NCBI GenBank assembly: GCA_009377745.1
Contig: WHTK01000006.1
Location: forward strand, 62,001-126,000
Direction of reading: 5' to 3'
Length of the DNA: 64,000 nt
Origin: Dehalococcoidia bacterium
GTDB taxonomy: Bacteria > Chloroflexota > Dehalococcoidia > DSTF01 > WHTK01
Numbering within the stretch: position 1 is the first letter of the stretch; every line of letters begins with the position of its first letter. Shown one piece after another: positions 42,393 to 51,372 of this stretch. The position numbers and the translations under genes were made by a program. The notes beneath the pieces were generated by a model. That model did no database searches. It was not told the DNA's origin and was given only the letters and a program-made list of their open reading frames with translations.

Positions 42393-43652
42393 CTACTTGT
42401 CCGTTGTGGTTGCCGGCTCTGGCGCGGGTGCGCCCTGGCGAAAGGCGCGGGTGTAGAGGGCAAGGGCAGGAAGAAGGACGACAGCCGAGCCGTACATGGC
42501 GGCGCGCAGGGATGCGAGGGTACCGATAGCGCCGAGCAGCGGCCCGCCAGCGATCTGTCCAATCGCGTCCGTCTGGCTGCTCATGGAGATTACCGTGGCG
42601 CGGACGCGTGAATCGGGAATGTTCTGGTTGATCCAGGCCAGGAAGAGCGGGTCGTAGGTACGGCTGAGAGAAACGGCGAACCAGAAGGCGATCATGCCGA
42701 GGATGAAGCCTCCTGAGGCCGCGAGTACGACGATGCTGATGACCTGCGCGGCGTTGATTAGGAAGAGGCCGCGGGAGACGACCGCGTGGCTGTTGGTGTC
42801 GACGCGGCGGCGCAGGAACTCGACGGCGGCCAGGCTGAGCAGCGCGGCGCCGGTGCGGATGACGCCGATCCAGACGACGAACTCGAGGTCCCAGAGGTCC
42901 GGGTAGCCGAGGTTGTAGTAGAAGTGAGCGGTCCAGAGGCGCTCGAAGCCCTCGCTGGCCATGCCATAGAAGGCGGCGATGCCGAAGACCGTGATCAGAA
43001 GCGGACTGCGACGGACGAGGCTGCCACCGGCAACCAGCGTGCTCTTCATGCTGTTGAGGGCTCCACCCTCGATCTTGTCGAGACGAGTGAAGCCGGTCTC
43101 GGGCATGACCGGCAGGAGGACGAAGGCCAGGACGACGAGCAGCGCGCCGCCGATGAGGATCGGTGTGTTGAGGTCGAGCAGGGCGCCGATGGCGATGCCG
43201 AGGGGCAGGGCTGCGATGCGGCAGATCGTCTCGACCTGGGAGCTGCGCAGGAAAACGGCTCCCGCATTCTCGGGGCCGATCTCGTCGGCGATCCAGGCCT
43301 GCTTGGCGCCGCTGATGAAGGTCTGACCGATACCCCACAATGGCTGTGAGAGCAGGATGATCCAGAAGATGGGGAAAGCGCCGCCGAGCATGAGTCCCAG
43401 GCCGGCGAGCACGAGGCCGATGAGGACGGAGAGGCGGCGGCTGTAAACATCGGCGAGGATGCCGGTTGGCACCTCACAAATAAAGATGGAGGCTTCGAGA
43501 GCGGTGCCGATGAGCACTAGCTGGATCGGATTGAGGCCGGCTTCCTGAGTCTGAAAGACGAGGTTGGTGCTGAAAACGAGCGTGGTGAAGAAGGCGTAGC
43601 CGCCGGAAAGCAGCATGTAAACGGGGATAGGCTTCAGGCGCTGAGCCAGCAT
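42393..43652 (-). CDS. Major facilitator superfamily transporter
   Basis: 419 residues with about 12 hydrophobic helices. The intracellular loop 2-3 signature is seen as ADVYSRRLSVLIGLVLAGLG, and the start is EVPTGILADV-like, typical of drug or metabolite carriers of the MFS. The N-terminus (KPIPVYMLLSGGYAFFTTLV) directly enters helix 1. The substrate cannot be told. It lies between the permease and CapA-like genes, about 65-70 bp from each, on the same strand, so it may be transcribed with either. Confidence 0.87.
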   Translation of the reverse strand: MLAQRLKPIPVYMLLSGGYAFFTTLVFSTNLVFQTQEAGLNPIQLVLIGTALEASIFICEVPTGILADVYSRRLSVLIGLVLAGLGLMLGGAFPIFWIILLSQPLWGIGQTFISGAKQAWIADEIGPENAGAVFLRSSQVETICRIAALPLGIAIGALLDLNTPILIGGALLVVLAFVLLPVMPETGFTRLDKIEGGALNSMKSTLVAGGSLVRRSPLLITVFGIAAFYGMASEGFERLWTAHFYYNLGYPDLWDLEFVVWIGVIRTGAALLSLAAVEFLRRRVDTNSHAVVSRGLFLINAAQVISIVVLAASGGFILGMIAFWFAVSLSRTYDPLFLAWINQNIPDSRVRATVISMSSQTDAIGQIAGGPLLGAIGTLASLRAAMYGSAVVLLPALALYTRAFRQGAPAPEPATTTDK

Positions 43653-43721
43653 TGGAGGATGATAAGGCGCTTATCGGCAGCCGTACAGCGAGGCATAAGC
43701 CCGCACTAACAACGCGGCATC

Positions 43722-45065
43722 CTAGGCACGAATAACGCCCATGTCGCCCTCGATCTGAATCTCGGTACCGTAGGGGGCGGAGGCGTTTTGGAGCCATTCG
43801 AGGACCTGACGGGCGACCTCGCCTCGAGCCAGGATGGGCCGGCCGCGTTGCGGGACCGGTTTGCCGAAGCCGAGGTCGATGGGGTAGAGGCGCACCTGCT
43901 GCAGGGCGTGGGCCTTGTAGTCGCAGATAGCGATGACGCTGCGCCAGAAGACCGGGTCGGCCGGGAAGGCGCGCGTACCGGAGCCTGAGCGGGCGGCGAA
44001 GAACTCGCCCGGCGTCGTCTCATCCCCGAGGCCGAAGGCGCGATAGCCCTCCGAAGGCACCCAGGGGACGGTCTCGTTCTGGAAGATGAAGTTACCGAGG
44101 CTGTAGAAGATCGGCGCGCCCTTGTAGATTTCGATGCCCTTGAGGTAGTGGGGGCCGTGGCCGGCAAAGACGCTACACCCTTGATCGATGGTCCAGCGCG
44201 CGAAATCGAGCAGGAAGTCGGGCTCGGAGGTGCGGGAGCTGCCGTGGAATTCGCCGCGAAAGCCGCCCTCGTGGCAGTGGAGGCCGTAGACCAGCCAATC
44301 GGCCTGCTCCCTGGCGCCGCGAATCCAGCGGGCGATGCCCTGGCGGTCGTCTTCGTTGACGGAGGTCTTGAGGCCAAAATCGGGGGCGGCGCGGAAGTTG
44401 CTTCCGAGGAAGCTGAGCGGCCGGTTGCGACCCTTCGGCTCCGGCTCGCCCATGAAAAGCCGCTCAGCGTGTTGTGCCTCCTCCAAGCCGAGGCCGCGGG
44501 CGGCGCGGGTCAGAGAGCGCAGGGTACCGGGCGGCACCTGGTACTCGCGACGATGGCGCAGGGCGTTGATGCCGGGCTTGCCGGGGAAATCGGGGCGGCC
44601 CAGGCCGGCGCGGGAGACCTCCGTAAAAGTGCTGGTGGCGCCCATGACGGCGACGCGGCCTCGTGGTGAATCAACATAGGCGGGGGCGCGGGCGTGATCG
44701 AGGTCGGCGCCGCCGCCGGCGTGGGGGATGCCTGCCGCTTCGAGGTGGCGCAGCGTCGTCAGGAAGCCGCCCTCGGAGAAGTCGAAGGAGTGGTTGTTGG
44801 CGGTAAGGACGGCATCGATACCGATCCACTTCAGCTCGCTGACGTTGCGAGGATCGGCGCGGGTGTAGGTGCCGCCGGTCCACTGCCAGGAGTCCTCGTA
44901 GTCGTGGAGGAGGAACTCGAGATTTGCGATGGTCACGTCGGCGCTACGCAGCAGCTCGGCCAGGGCGGTGAAGGCGGGCTCGCGATAGGGGCTGAGGCGG
45001 CGTGAGAGCATGGCATCGCCCACGACGGCAATCGAGATGTCGCCGGATTCAGCTTCGTAGAGCAA
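43722..45065 (-). CDS. CapA-like metallophosphoesterase
   Basis: 447 residues, poly-gamma-glutamate synthesis protein CapA family (calcineurin-like fold). Metal-binding motifs: ISIAVVGDAMLSRRLSPYRE, TIANLEFLLHD, LTANNHSFDFSEGG, VYGLHCHEGGF, VFAGHGPHYLKGIEIY, and FYSLGNFIFQ. No signal peptide is present. CapA in Bacillus takes part in polyglutamate capsule export, but most bacterial homologues have unknown roles and may be phosphodiesterases. No other cap genes are nearby. The usual HWG-E motif here reads HCHEGG, a minor variation. Confidence 0.85.
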   Translation of the reverse strand: MLYEAESGDISIAVVGDAMLSRRLSPYREPAFTALAELLRSADVTIANLEFLLHDYEDSWQWTGGTYTRADPRNVSELKWIGIDAVLTANNHSFDFSEGGFLTTLRHLEAAGIPHAGGGADLDHARAPAYVDSPRGRVAVMGATSTFTEVSRAGLGRPDFPGKPGINALRHRREYQVPPGTLRSLTRAARGLGLEEAQHAERLFMGEPEPKGRNRPLSFLGSNFRAAPDFGLKTSVNEDDRQGIARWIRGAREQADWLVYGLHCHEGGFRGEFHGSSRTSEPDFLLDFARWTIDQGCSVFAGHGPHYLKGIEIYKGAPIFYSLGNFIFQNETVPWVPSEGYRAFGLGDETTPGEFFAARSGSGTRAFPADPVFWRSVIAICDYKAHALQQVRLYPIDLGFGKPVPQRGRPILARGEVARQVLEWLQNASAPYGTEIQIEGDMGVIRA

Positions 45066-45252
45066 GGGTGGCCTCCGGGTAGCTGAGAGCGCGGGACAGC
45101 GCCGACAGTGTAGCTCAGCTTGTATAGGGAAGGATCGTCCGGCAGTGGCGTGGGCTGAAGGTTGGGCTCGAAGCCCGGAGGTGTACCACGGGCTGGATCC
45201 GGCGTCCCCCCGGCTTGAAGGCCGGGCACGGGATCGCCGCCGGTCCTCCGCT

Positions 45253-45280
45253 GGTTACTTGTTACCGGTTACTTGTTACT
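45253..45280. repeat. Heptamer tandem repeat upstream of polA
   Basis: Four 7-bp units, GGTTACT-TGTTACC-GGTTACT-TGTTACT, end 8 bp before the polA ATG; equivalently two 14-mers differing at one base. They replace the place where a ribosome-binding site would be expected. No copy is seen elsewhere in the window. Confidence 0.75.
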
Positions 45281-45288
45281 ATTCCGGC

Positions 45289-48200
45289 ATGACCAACGCC
45301 CAGCGCAAACCTCTGCTCGCCATCCTCGATGGGCACGGCATCATCCATCGCGCTTACTATGCGCTGAAAGATGCGCCGCTGGTCGCGCGACGCACCGGCG
45401 AGAACACGAGCGGCGTCTTCGGCTTCACGAATACGCTGCTGGCCGTCATCGACGAGCTAAAGCCTACGCACCTGATAGTCGCGATGGATCTGCCGGGACC
45501 GACCTTCCGCCACATCCGCGATGCCACCTATAAAGCCAGCCGCTTCGAGAACCTCAAGACGCAGGTGATGAGCTCGCTCGCCACGGTGCCGGACCTCAGC
45601 GACGAGGTGCGCAAGGACATCGCCGAAGCGGTGGCCGCGGCGGAGCGACGGGATGAGATCAAGAGCAACCTCTTCACCACGGCGGAGCAGGCGGGCGTCG
45701 TCCCGGACACCAGGCTGGAGCTGGAGCGCGCCCTCGGGCCGTTCGAAGCGACCTGGGACATCGGCCGCCAGATCGAGCGCTGTCTGGAGATGATGGAGGC
45801 CTTCAACATCCCCGTGTTCAGCGCTCCCGGCTACGAAGCCGACGACGTGATGGGCGCGCTGTCGGTGCAGGCAGCGGAGCAGGGTATCGGCACGTATCTG
45901 GTGACGCTGGACAGCGACTTGATCCAGCTAATCCGCGACAACGTCACGGTCTACATGCTGCGCCCCTACCAGCGCGACAAAGTGATCTACACGGAGGCCG
46001 CCGCGATGGAGCGCTATGGCTTCCCGGCGACCAGCATGGCGGACTTCAAGGCCTTGCGCGGCGACAGCTCCGACAACATCCCTGGCATCCCCGGCGTCGG
46101 CGACGGCACCGCGACCAAGCTGCTGGTGCAATTCACCACCATCGAGGGCATATACGAGCACATCGAGGAGGTAAAGCCGGACAAGCTGCGCAACTCCCTT
46201 AAGGAGTACGAGGGGCAGGTGCGGCAAGCCAAGGACACCGCCACGATCCGCATCGACGTACCAGACATAATCCTCGATATGGAGGAGGCGCGCATCGGCC
46301 GGTACGACCGTCAGCGCGTGCTGGACCTGCTGCGTGACCTCGAGTTCCGGACGCTGGTGCCGCGACTGCCCCCGGTCGAAGAGGGCTTTACGGCGGCGCC
46401 GGCTGGGCAGCAGCAGGGCGAGTTGTTTGGCGGCGCCCAGAGCATCGATAGGTCCTACAGCCTGATCAACGACGAGAGCGCCCTCGATGACCTGATCGAG
46501 CACGTGCGCGAGACCGGCCGCTTCGCTTTCGACCTTGAGTCGGTGGGCGGCAGCCCCTACAACTCGCTGCTGGTCGGCGCCTCGATCGCCGTCTCCCCGG
46601 GCGAGGCGTACTACATCCCGGTCGGGCACCAACCCCAGCTGGGCGAGCCGATGCAGCTGAACCCGGACATGGTGCTGCAGAAGCTAACGCCCCTGTTTGA
46701 GGACCCGGCGATTGAGAAGATCGCGCACAGCGGCAAATTCGATTCTGCCCACCTCGCCAGTCACGAGATCCACGTCCACGGCTTTGCCTTCGATACCCTG
46801 CTCGCCGCCTACATCCTCGGCGATGGCGCCCTCAGTGACGGCGCGGCCCGCCAGGGCTCCGGCTCCCTCAGCCTGAAGTGGCTGGTCTCGCGCCGTCTCG
46901 GCTTCGAGATGAAGGAGGTCATCGATCTCCTGGGCAAGAACGGCGCCAAGCAGCTCTCGATGGATCAGGTCGGCATCGAGGACGCGCTGCCCTACGTCTG
47001 CGAGAACGTCGACTACGCGCTGCGGCTGCGCGAGCCGATGGAGAAGGAGCTGCGCGAGCTAGGCATGTGGGATCTCTTCTCCGTCGTGGAGATGCCGCTG
47101 GTGCCGGTGCTGGCGCGAATGGAAGCGGCCGGCATCGCCATGGATGTGGGCGTGCTGCGCGACCTCTCGAAGGGCCTGAACGAGCAGATCGACATTCTGG
47201 AGCAGACGGCATATCAGGAGGTCGGCCATCAGTTCAACCTGGGGTCGCCGCCGCAGCTCTCGCAGGTGCTCTTCGAGGACCTGAAGCTGCCGAAGACGCG
47301 CCGCACCAAGCAGGGTTACTCGACCGACGCGCAGGCAATCGAGGGGCTGCGCGGCGTCCACCCGCTCATCGATATCCTGCTTAAGTGGCGTGAGCTAACG
47401 AAGCTCCGGTCGACCTACATCGAGACACTGCCGGGGGCGGTCGACCCGCGTGACGGGCGCATCCACACCACCTTCGACCAGGCTGTCGCGGCCACGGGGC
47501 GGCTCTCGTCCAACAACCCGAACCTGCAGAATATCCCGGTGCGCAGCGAGCTGGGCGGCCAGGTGCGTCGGGCGTTCGTGGCGCGCGCCATCGGCGGGGA
47601 TCCTTACCTGCTATCGGCGGACTACTCCCAGATCGAGTTGCGGATCATGGCGCACCTGTCGAAGGACCCGGCGCTGGTCGAGTCGTTTCTCAACGATGAG
47701 GATATCCACGCCGCGACAGCCTCACAGGTCTTCGGCGTGCCGGCCAACGAGGTGACGCGGACGATGCGCAACCGCGCCAAGGTCTTCAACTTCGGCGTGC
47801 TTTACGGCCTGACCGACTTCGGCCTGGCGCAGCGCGAGGGTATCAGCCGCGAGGAGGCGGGCATCTTCATCAAGCGCTACTTCGAGAAATACGCGGCCGT
47901 GAAGCGCTGGCGCGAGGACACGGTCAACGATACGCGCCGCGATGGCTACGCCGAGACCCTGGCCGGCCGCCGCCGCTACATTCCCGACATCCATTCCACC
48001 AACTTCAACGTCCGTATGGGCGCGGAGCGCATCGCCATCAACATGCCGGTCCAGGGCACGGCCTCCGACATCATCAAGATCGCCATGATCCGCATTGACG
48101 AGGAGCTGGAGGCGAAGGGCATGGAAACGCGCATGCTGCTCCAGGTCCACGACGAGCTGATCTTCGAGGGGCCGAAATCGGAGCTGGAGGCGCTGCGGGA

Positions 48201-48294
48201 GATGGTGCTGCGGATCATGCCGGCGTCGATAGAGATGGACGTGCCGATCAAGGTGGAGATCAAGGTGGGTAAGAACTGGGCGGATATGGAGTAG
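45289..48294 (+). CDS. polA: DNA polymerase I (5'-nuclease, 3'-exonuclease-like, polymerase)
   Basis: 1001 residues from ATG at 45289. The 5'-nuclease domain (1-335) contains AMDLPGPTFRHIRDATYKAS and the H3TH region GIPGVGDGTATKLL; between YKASR (81-85) and NIPV (173-176) there are about 60 more residues than in typical PolA. The 3'-5' exonuclease-like domain has D415-L-E417 and D485 (KFDSAH), but the fourth metal ligand (E. coli D501) is N573 in YVCENVD. The polymerase domain is complete: motif A SADYSQIELRIMAHLSKD, motif B RNRAKVFNFGVLYGLTD, motif C LLQVHDELIFE. It fills gaps and removes RNA primers in replication and repair; proofreading may be weak. mutM lies 1.9 kb downstream. Confidence 0.96.
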   Translation: MTNAQRKPLLAILDGHGIIHRAYYALKDAPLVARRTGENTSGVFGFTNTLLAVIDELKPTHLIVAMDLPGPTFRHIRDATYKASRFENLKTQVMSSLATVPDLSDEVRKDIAEAVAAAERRDEIKSNLFTTAEQAGVVPDTRLELERALGPFEATWDIGRQIERCLEMMEAFNIPVFSAPGYEADDVMGALSVQAAEQGIGTYLVTLDSDLIQLIRDNVTVYMLRPYQRDKVIYTEAAAMERYGFPATSMADFKALRGDSSDNIPGIPGVGDGTATKLLVQFTTIEGIYEHIEEVKPDKLRNSLKEYEGQVRQAKDTATIRIDVPDIILDMEEARIGRYDRQRVLDLLRDLEFRTLVPRLPPVEEGFTAAPAGQQQGELFGGAQSIDRSYSLINDESALDDLIEHVRETGRFAFDLESVGGSPYNSLLVGASIAVSPGEAYYIPVGHQPQLGEPMQLNPDMVLQKLTPLFEDPAIEKIAHSGKFDSAHLASHEIHVHGFAFDTLLAAYILGDGALSDGAARQGSGSLSLKWLVSRRLGFEMKEVIDLLGKNGAKQLSMDQVGIEDALPYVCENVDYALRLREPMEKELRELGMWDLFSVVEMPLVPVLARMEAAGIAMDVGVLRDLSKGLNEQIDILEQTAYQEVGHQFNLGSPPQLSQVLFEDLKLPKTRRTKQGYSTDAQAIEGLRGVHPLIDILLKWRELTKLRSTYIETLPGAVDPRDGRIHTTFDQAVAATGRLSSNNPNLQNIPVRSELGGQVRRAFVARAIGGDPYLLSADYSQIELRIMAHLSKDPALVESFLNDEDIHAATASQVFGVPANEVTRTMRNRAKVFNFGVLYGLTDFGLAQREGISREEAGIFIKRYFEKYAAVKRWREDTVNDTRRDGYAETLAGRRRYIPDIHSTNFNVRMGAERIAINMPVQGTASDIIKIAMIRIDEELEAKGMETRMLLQVHDELIFEGPKSELEALREMVLRIMPASIEMDVPIKVEIKVGKNWADME

Positions 48295-48549
48295 GTGAAG
48301 CCTGTCCGACTCTCCTCTCACGCCGAAGAGCAGGCGCGCTTTCGTGGTACGGATCACAGCGAAATTCAAGACACGATACGCGCCGCCTCGTGGGCTCCGG
48401 CCGAGTTAGGCAGGCTTGAGTGCCGCATGGACTTTGCCTATGAGTTGGAATGGAATGGCCGGCACTACGCGACGTAGCAGGTCCATCCGATCTTCGTCAA
48501 GGAATAGGATGAGATAGTCGTGGTGACGGTTTACGTATACTACTTCTGA
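48295..48549 (+). pseudogene. DUF4258 toxin-like gene with two in-frame TAG stops
   Basis: A GTG at 48295, touching the polA stop, opens a frame that matches the DUF4258 family (SSHAEEQARFRGTDHSEIQD, RLECRMDFAYELEWNGRHYA) and then reaches TAG at 48475-48477. The same frame continues as QVHPIFVKE, a second TAG at 48505-48507, and DEIVVVTVYVYYF before TGA at 48547-48549. Both TAGs could be single-base changes from AAG and GAG. DUF4258 proteins are often the toxin partner of DUF2283 antitoxins, which is the next gene. Nonsense mutation is more likely than amber readthrough. Confidence 0.7.
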
Positions 48550-48557
48550 GGTCTGAA

Positions 48558-48750
48558 ATGAGAATTACATACGACGCTGAAGTAGACGCGCTCTATATTC
48601 GCTTTCGTGAGTCGACCGTGACCTCCCAGCATATTGGGGAAGGGCTGGCGGGCTGATTACGACGCGGAGGGCCAGCTCGCCGGGCTGGAGATACTCGATG
48701 CCGCCAAGCGATTGGGTGGCAAAGACGCCTTCCGGCAGGTGGTCCTGTAA
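48558..48750 (+). pseudogene. DUF2283 antitoxin-like gene, frameshifted
   Basis: ATG at 48558 begins RITYDAEVDALYIRFREST, the DUF2283 start, and runs to a TGA after about 32 codons. The +1 frame continues the family without a break in homology: DYDAEGQLAGLEILDAAKRL, ending at TAA 48748-48750. A single extra G in the GGG near 48650-48652 would explain it. Reconstructed length is about 64 residues. It is the usual partner of DUF4258, so both members of this module are broken. Confidence 0.72.
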
Positions 48751-48780
48751 GACCTCGCCATCGGCCGTGCACGCGACTGA

Positions 48781-49011
<231 letters not shown>

Positions 49012-49014
49012 GTA

Positions 49015-49379
49015 ATGCGCTTCAAAATTGACGAGAACCTGCCCGCCGAAGCCGCCAGTCTGCTTTCCTATGCCGGGCATGACGTAGCCACTGTCGTGTC
49101 TCAAGGACTCGGAGGGGCTGGCGATGCCATTTGGCGTAGATGCCTCGATGAGTCACGGGCCAGCTCACCCTCGACCTCGACTTCGCCGACATCAGGGCTT
49201 ACAACCCGGATGGCTCACCAGGCATCGTTGTATTGAGGTTGGTCCGGCAGGATAGGGACTCCGTACTGGCCGCTTTACGTCGGAATCTTGCTCTTTTCAA
49301 TACCGAGCCAGTCGCAGCTCATCTATGGATCGTCGAGGAGGATCGTGTGCGGATACGGGGCTCGGACATCGATGCCTGA
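49015..49379 (+). pseudogene. DUF5615 (PIN-like) toxin gene, frameshifted
   Basis: ATG at 49015 opens MRFKIDENLPAEAASLLSYA and HDVATVVSQGLGGAGD, the start of DUF5615. After about residue 50 the family continues in another frame: LTLDLDFADIRAYNPDGSPG, then IVVLRLVRQDRDSVLAALRR and HLWIVEEDRVRIRG, to TGA at 49377-49379. A one-base deletion near 49160 explains this. The PIN-like acidic residues (IDENLP and LDLDFADIR) are both present but in separate frames, so no functional nuclease is expected. Confidence 0.75.
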
Positions 49380-49686
49380 GTTTGTGTATGAGATGCGCGT
49401 GTCGAGACGGGAGATTGAGCGGCCGAGGCTGTTTCAGGCCGTCGCGTACAGCAACGGGGATGTAGCGGCCGGCGTCGAGATCAAGCTGACGATCAATGAG
49501 AACGGGACGTTCGGCCAGGATGACCTGGTTGTGGAGAAGGACGTAGTGACGCCGGCGGACGGAGTCGTCTACTTCTCCTGGCGGGAGTGGCCTCGTACCG
49601 GTCCTCGGCGCGACATGGTGTCGAAGATAAAGGCGGAGTGGGAAGGCGAAGGCGTGTCGGTCTTCGTCGACGACCTCTACGAGTAG
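49372..49686 (+). CDS. Hypothetical protein
   Basis: 104 residues from ATG at 49372, overlapping the broken DUF5615 end by 8 bp. It starts PEFVYEMRVSRREIERPRLF and has VAAGVEIKLTINENGTFGQD and YFSWREWPRTGPRRDM. It is mostly beta-rich and polar, with no metal or membrane motif. I do not recognise a family. It sits among toxin-antitoxin genes but does not look like either partner. The reading frame is open and coding-like, so it is probably real. Confidence 0.55.
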   Translation: MPEFVYEMRVSRREIERPRLFQAVAYSNGDVAAGVEIKLTINENGTFGQDDLVVEKDVVTPADGVVYFSWREWPRTGPRRDMVSKIKAEWEGEGVSVFVDDLYE

Positions 49687-49715
49687 AATTGAGTCAGGAC
49701 GCTCCAGGAGGGCTG

Positions 49716-49913
49716 ATGATGACGACCAAGCAAGACATCATCGAGATGATTGAACAAATGCCGGAAGATGCCTCGCCCGAGGACATCATGTACGAGATCT
49801 ACGTCCGTGAGAGGATTGACCGCGGCATACAAGAAGCAAGAGAGGGCAAGGTAATCCCACACGAAGAGGTCAAGCAAAGCCTGAATCAATGGCTTCGATC
49901 CGCTGGACAGTAG
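49716..49913 (+). CDS. Antitoxin-like protein of a ParE/RelE pair
   Basis: 65 residues from ATG at 49716, with AGGAGG just upstream; ATG 49719 is an alternative. The composition is helical and acidic (IIEMIEQMPEDASPEDIMYE, IDRGIQEAREGKVIPHEEVK) and it ends QSLNQWLRSAG, a common C-terminal pattern in antitoxins paired with ParE toxins. The toxin gene starts inside its end (ATG at 49889). It is intact, whereas that toxin is broken. Confidence 0.7.
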   Translation: MMTTKQDIIEMIEQMPEDASPEDIMYEIYVRERIDRGIQEAREGKVIPHEEVKQSLNQWLRSAGQ

Positions 49914-50204
49914 GTGCTCGCGCTGAGCTTGACTCACTGGTTCAATATGTCGCGCAAAAGTTCGCGAATGTACGCCAGCACTATCCATGACCGGGTCATG
50001 GAGACCGTTGACATGCTGGAGACGTTTCCAAAGCTAGGTAGGATGGTCCCCGATTACAAGGATGAGACTGTTCGCGAACTTGTAATCGGCACGCATCGTC
50101 TCATCCACGGACTGGACAACGAGGGCGTCCTGGTCTTGGCGTTCATTCACGGCAGCCGCAATATTCTCCGACGTCTCGGCGATGACCCCTGGAACATTCG
50201 TTAG
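49889..50204 (+). pseudogene. ParE/RelE-type toxin gene, frameshifted
   Basis: ATG at 49889 overlaps the antitoxin end and gives MASIRWTVGARAELDSLVQY, the ParE start, but ends at TGA 49988-49990. The family continues in the +1 frame: MYASTIHDRVMETVDMLETF, GRMVPDYKDETVRELVIGTH, HGSRNILRRLGDDPW, to TAG at 50202-50204. The join is near 49950. This would give a toxin of about 104 residues if repaired. The stop lies directly before the mutM ATG. It is the third toxin in a row to be damaged. Confidence 0.75.
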
Positions 50205-51026
50205 ATGCCTGAGCTGCCCGAGGTGGAGACGATACGCCAGGGCTTGGAGCAACGCCTCACCGGCCGGACGATAACGTCCCTGCGCATCCCGCCCGACCGC
50301 GGCAAGCCTGTGCCCGTTATCAAGAAGATGGATGAGTCGACGTTCCGTGAGGGTGTTGTCGGGGCCAGGGTGGAGGGGGTGTCGCGGCGGGGGAAGTACC
50401 TAGTCCTGCACCTTGATACCAATCGGATGCTGGTCATCCATTTGCGCATGACGGGTGCCCTGCTCTTCCCGGAGGCGCCGGAGGACCGCTTTGTCCGCGC
50501 CATTTTCAGCTTCGATGACGGCACTGAGATGCGCTTTACGGACGTGCGCAAGTTCGGCGGTCTCTGGCTAGCGGACGACCTCTCCGAGGTGACGACTGAC
50601 CTGGGGCCGGAGCCGCTGAGCGAGGGCTTCACGTTGGCGTCGCTGGCGGCGGCGGTCGCCAAGCGCAAGGCGCCGGTCAAGTCGATCATCCTCGATCAAC
50701 GGCGGATCGCCGGCATCGGCAACATCTACGCGGACGAGGCCTGCTTCGGCGCCGGCATCGACCCACGACGGCTGGGGATGACGCTATCGGAGGAGGAGGT
50801 GCTGGCGCTGCACGCATCGATCCGGACGGCACTGATGGCGGGCCTTGACCACGGCGGCGCCAGCTTCCGCGATTACCGCAACACCGGCGGCGACGTGGGC
50901 AGCATGCAGCAGCACGTAAAGGTGTTTCGGCGCACCGGCAAGCCCTGCTACACCTGTGAGACGGTCATCGAGCGCGTCAAGGTGGGCGGACGCAGCACCC
51001 ACTTCTGCCCCAAGTGCCAACGCTGA
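50205..51026 (+). CDS. mutM: Formamidopyrimidine-DNA glycosylase
   Basis: 273 residues, complete. Mature N-terminus PELPEVETIRQGL supplies the P2 Schiff-base nucleophile and E3; the catalytic beta-hairpin Lys is in VSRRGKYLVLHL; the helix-two-turn-helix is in SIILDQRRIAGIGNIYADEA; and the C-terminal zinc finger is CYTC...CPKC (251-271). It removes oxidised purines such as 8-oxoguanine and nicks the abasic site. The ATG follows the stop of the broken ParE gene directly. PolA, encoded 1.9 kb upstream on the same strand, would act downstream in base-excision repair. Confidence 0.96.
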   Translation: MPELPEVETIRQGLEQRLTGRTITSLRIPPDRGKPVPVIKKMDESTFREGVVGARVEGVSRRGKYLVLHLDTNRMLVIHLRMTGALLFPEAPEDRFVRAIFSFDDGTEMRFTDVRKFGGLWLADDLSEVTTDLGPEPLSEGFTLASLAAAVAKRKAPVKSIILDQRRIAGIGNIYADEACFGAGIDPRRLGMTLSEEEVLALHASIRTALMAGLDHGGASFRDYRNTGGDVGSMQQHVKVFRRTGKPCYTCETVIERVKVGGRSTHFCPKCQR

Positions 51027-51372
51027 CTAACTGAGCCGTCTATTCGGTCGCGCCGTATTCGCATAAGTCTGCCCACAGTAACACGGCGGCACTCCGCTAT
51101 CGTCCAGCAGACAAATGCGCCTGTGACACTTATCCTCTCGCTGAGGCATTTACGGTTGGAGATCGAATCATGAAGGCGCGAAGCGCGGCCTACATTGATG
51201 AACGTCACCTGACCGAATCCCCTCGAAGGGCCAGCGGATGCGCTCGTCCAGGTGATACGCCTTGCGCCGAAAGGCCTGCCGCGGCCGGAGACAGCAGGAG
51301 CAGCATCGAATAGTGGCTGAGACTGGGAGCTTAGGAGAAGTCGCGCTGCAAGCGTCAGGACCTTGGTCCTAG
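51027..51372. other. Gene-free stretch
   Basis: 346 bp without a convincing coding region. There is a short GC-rich part near 51190-51310 without a clear hairpin. Nothing resembling a promoter pair for the next gene stood out to me. Confidence 0.4.

Noticed and set aside
45160..45240. CRISPR-like or hairpin-rich segment before polA
   Set aside because: It has GGGCT/AGCCC and GGC/GCC inverted repeats but no regular spacer and repeat pattern.
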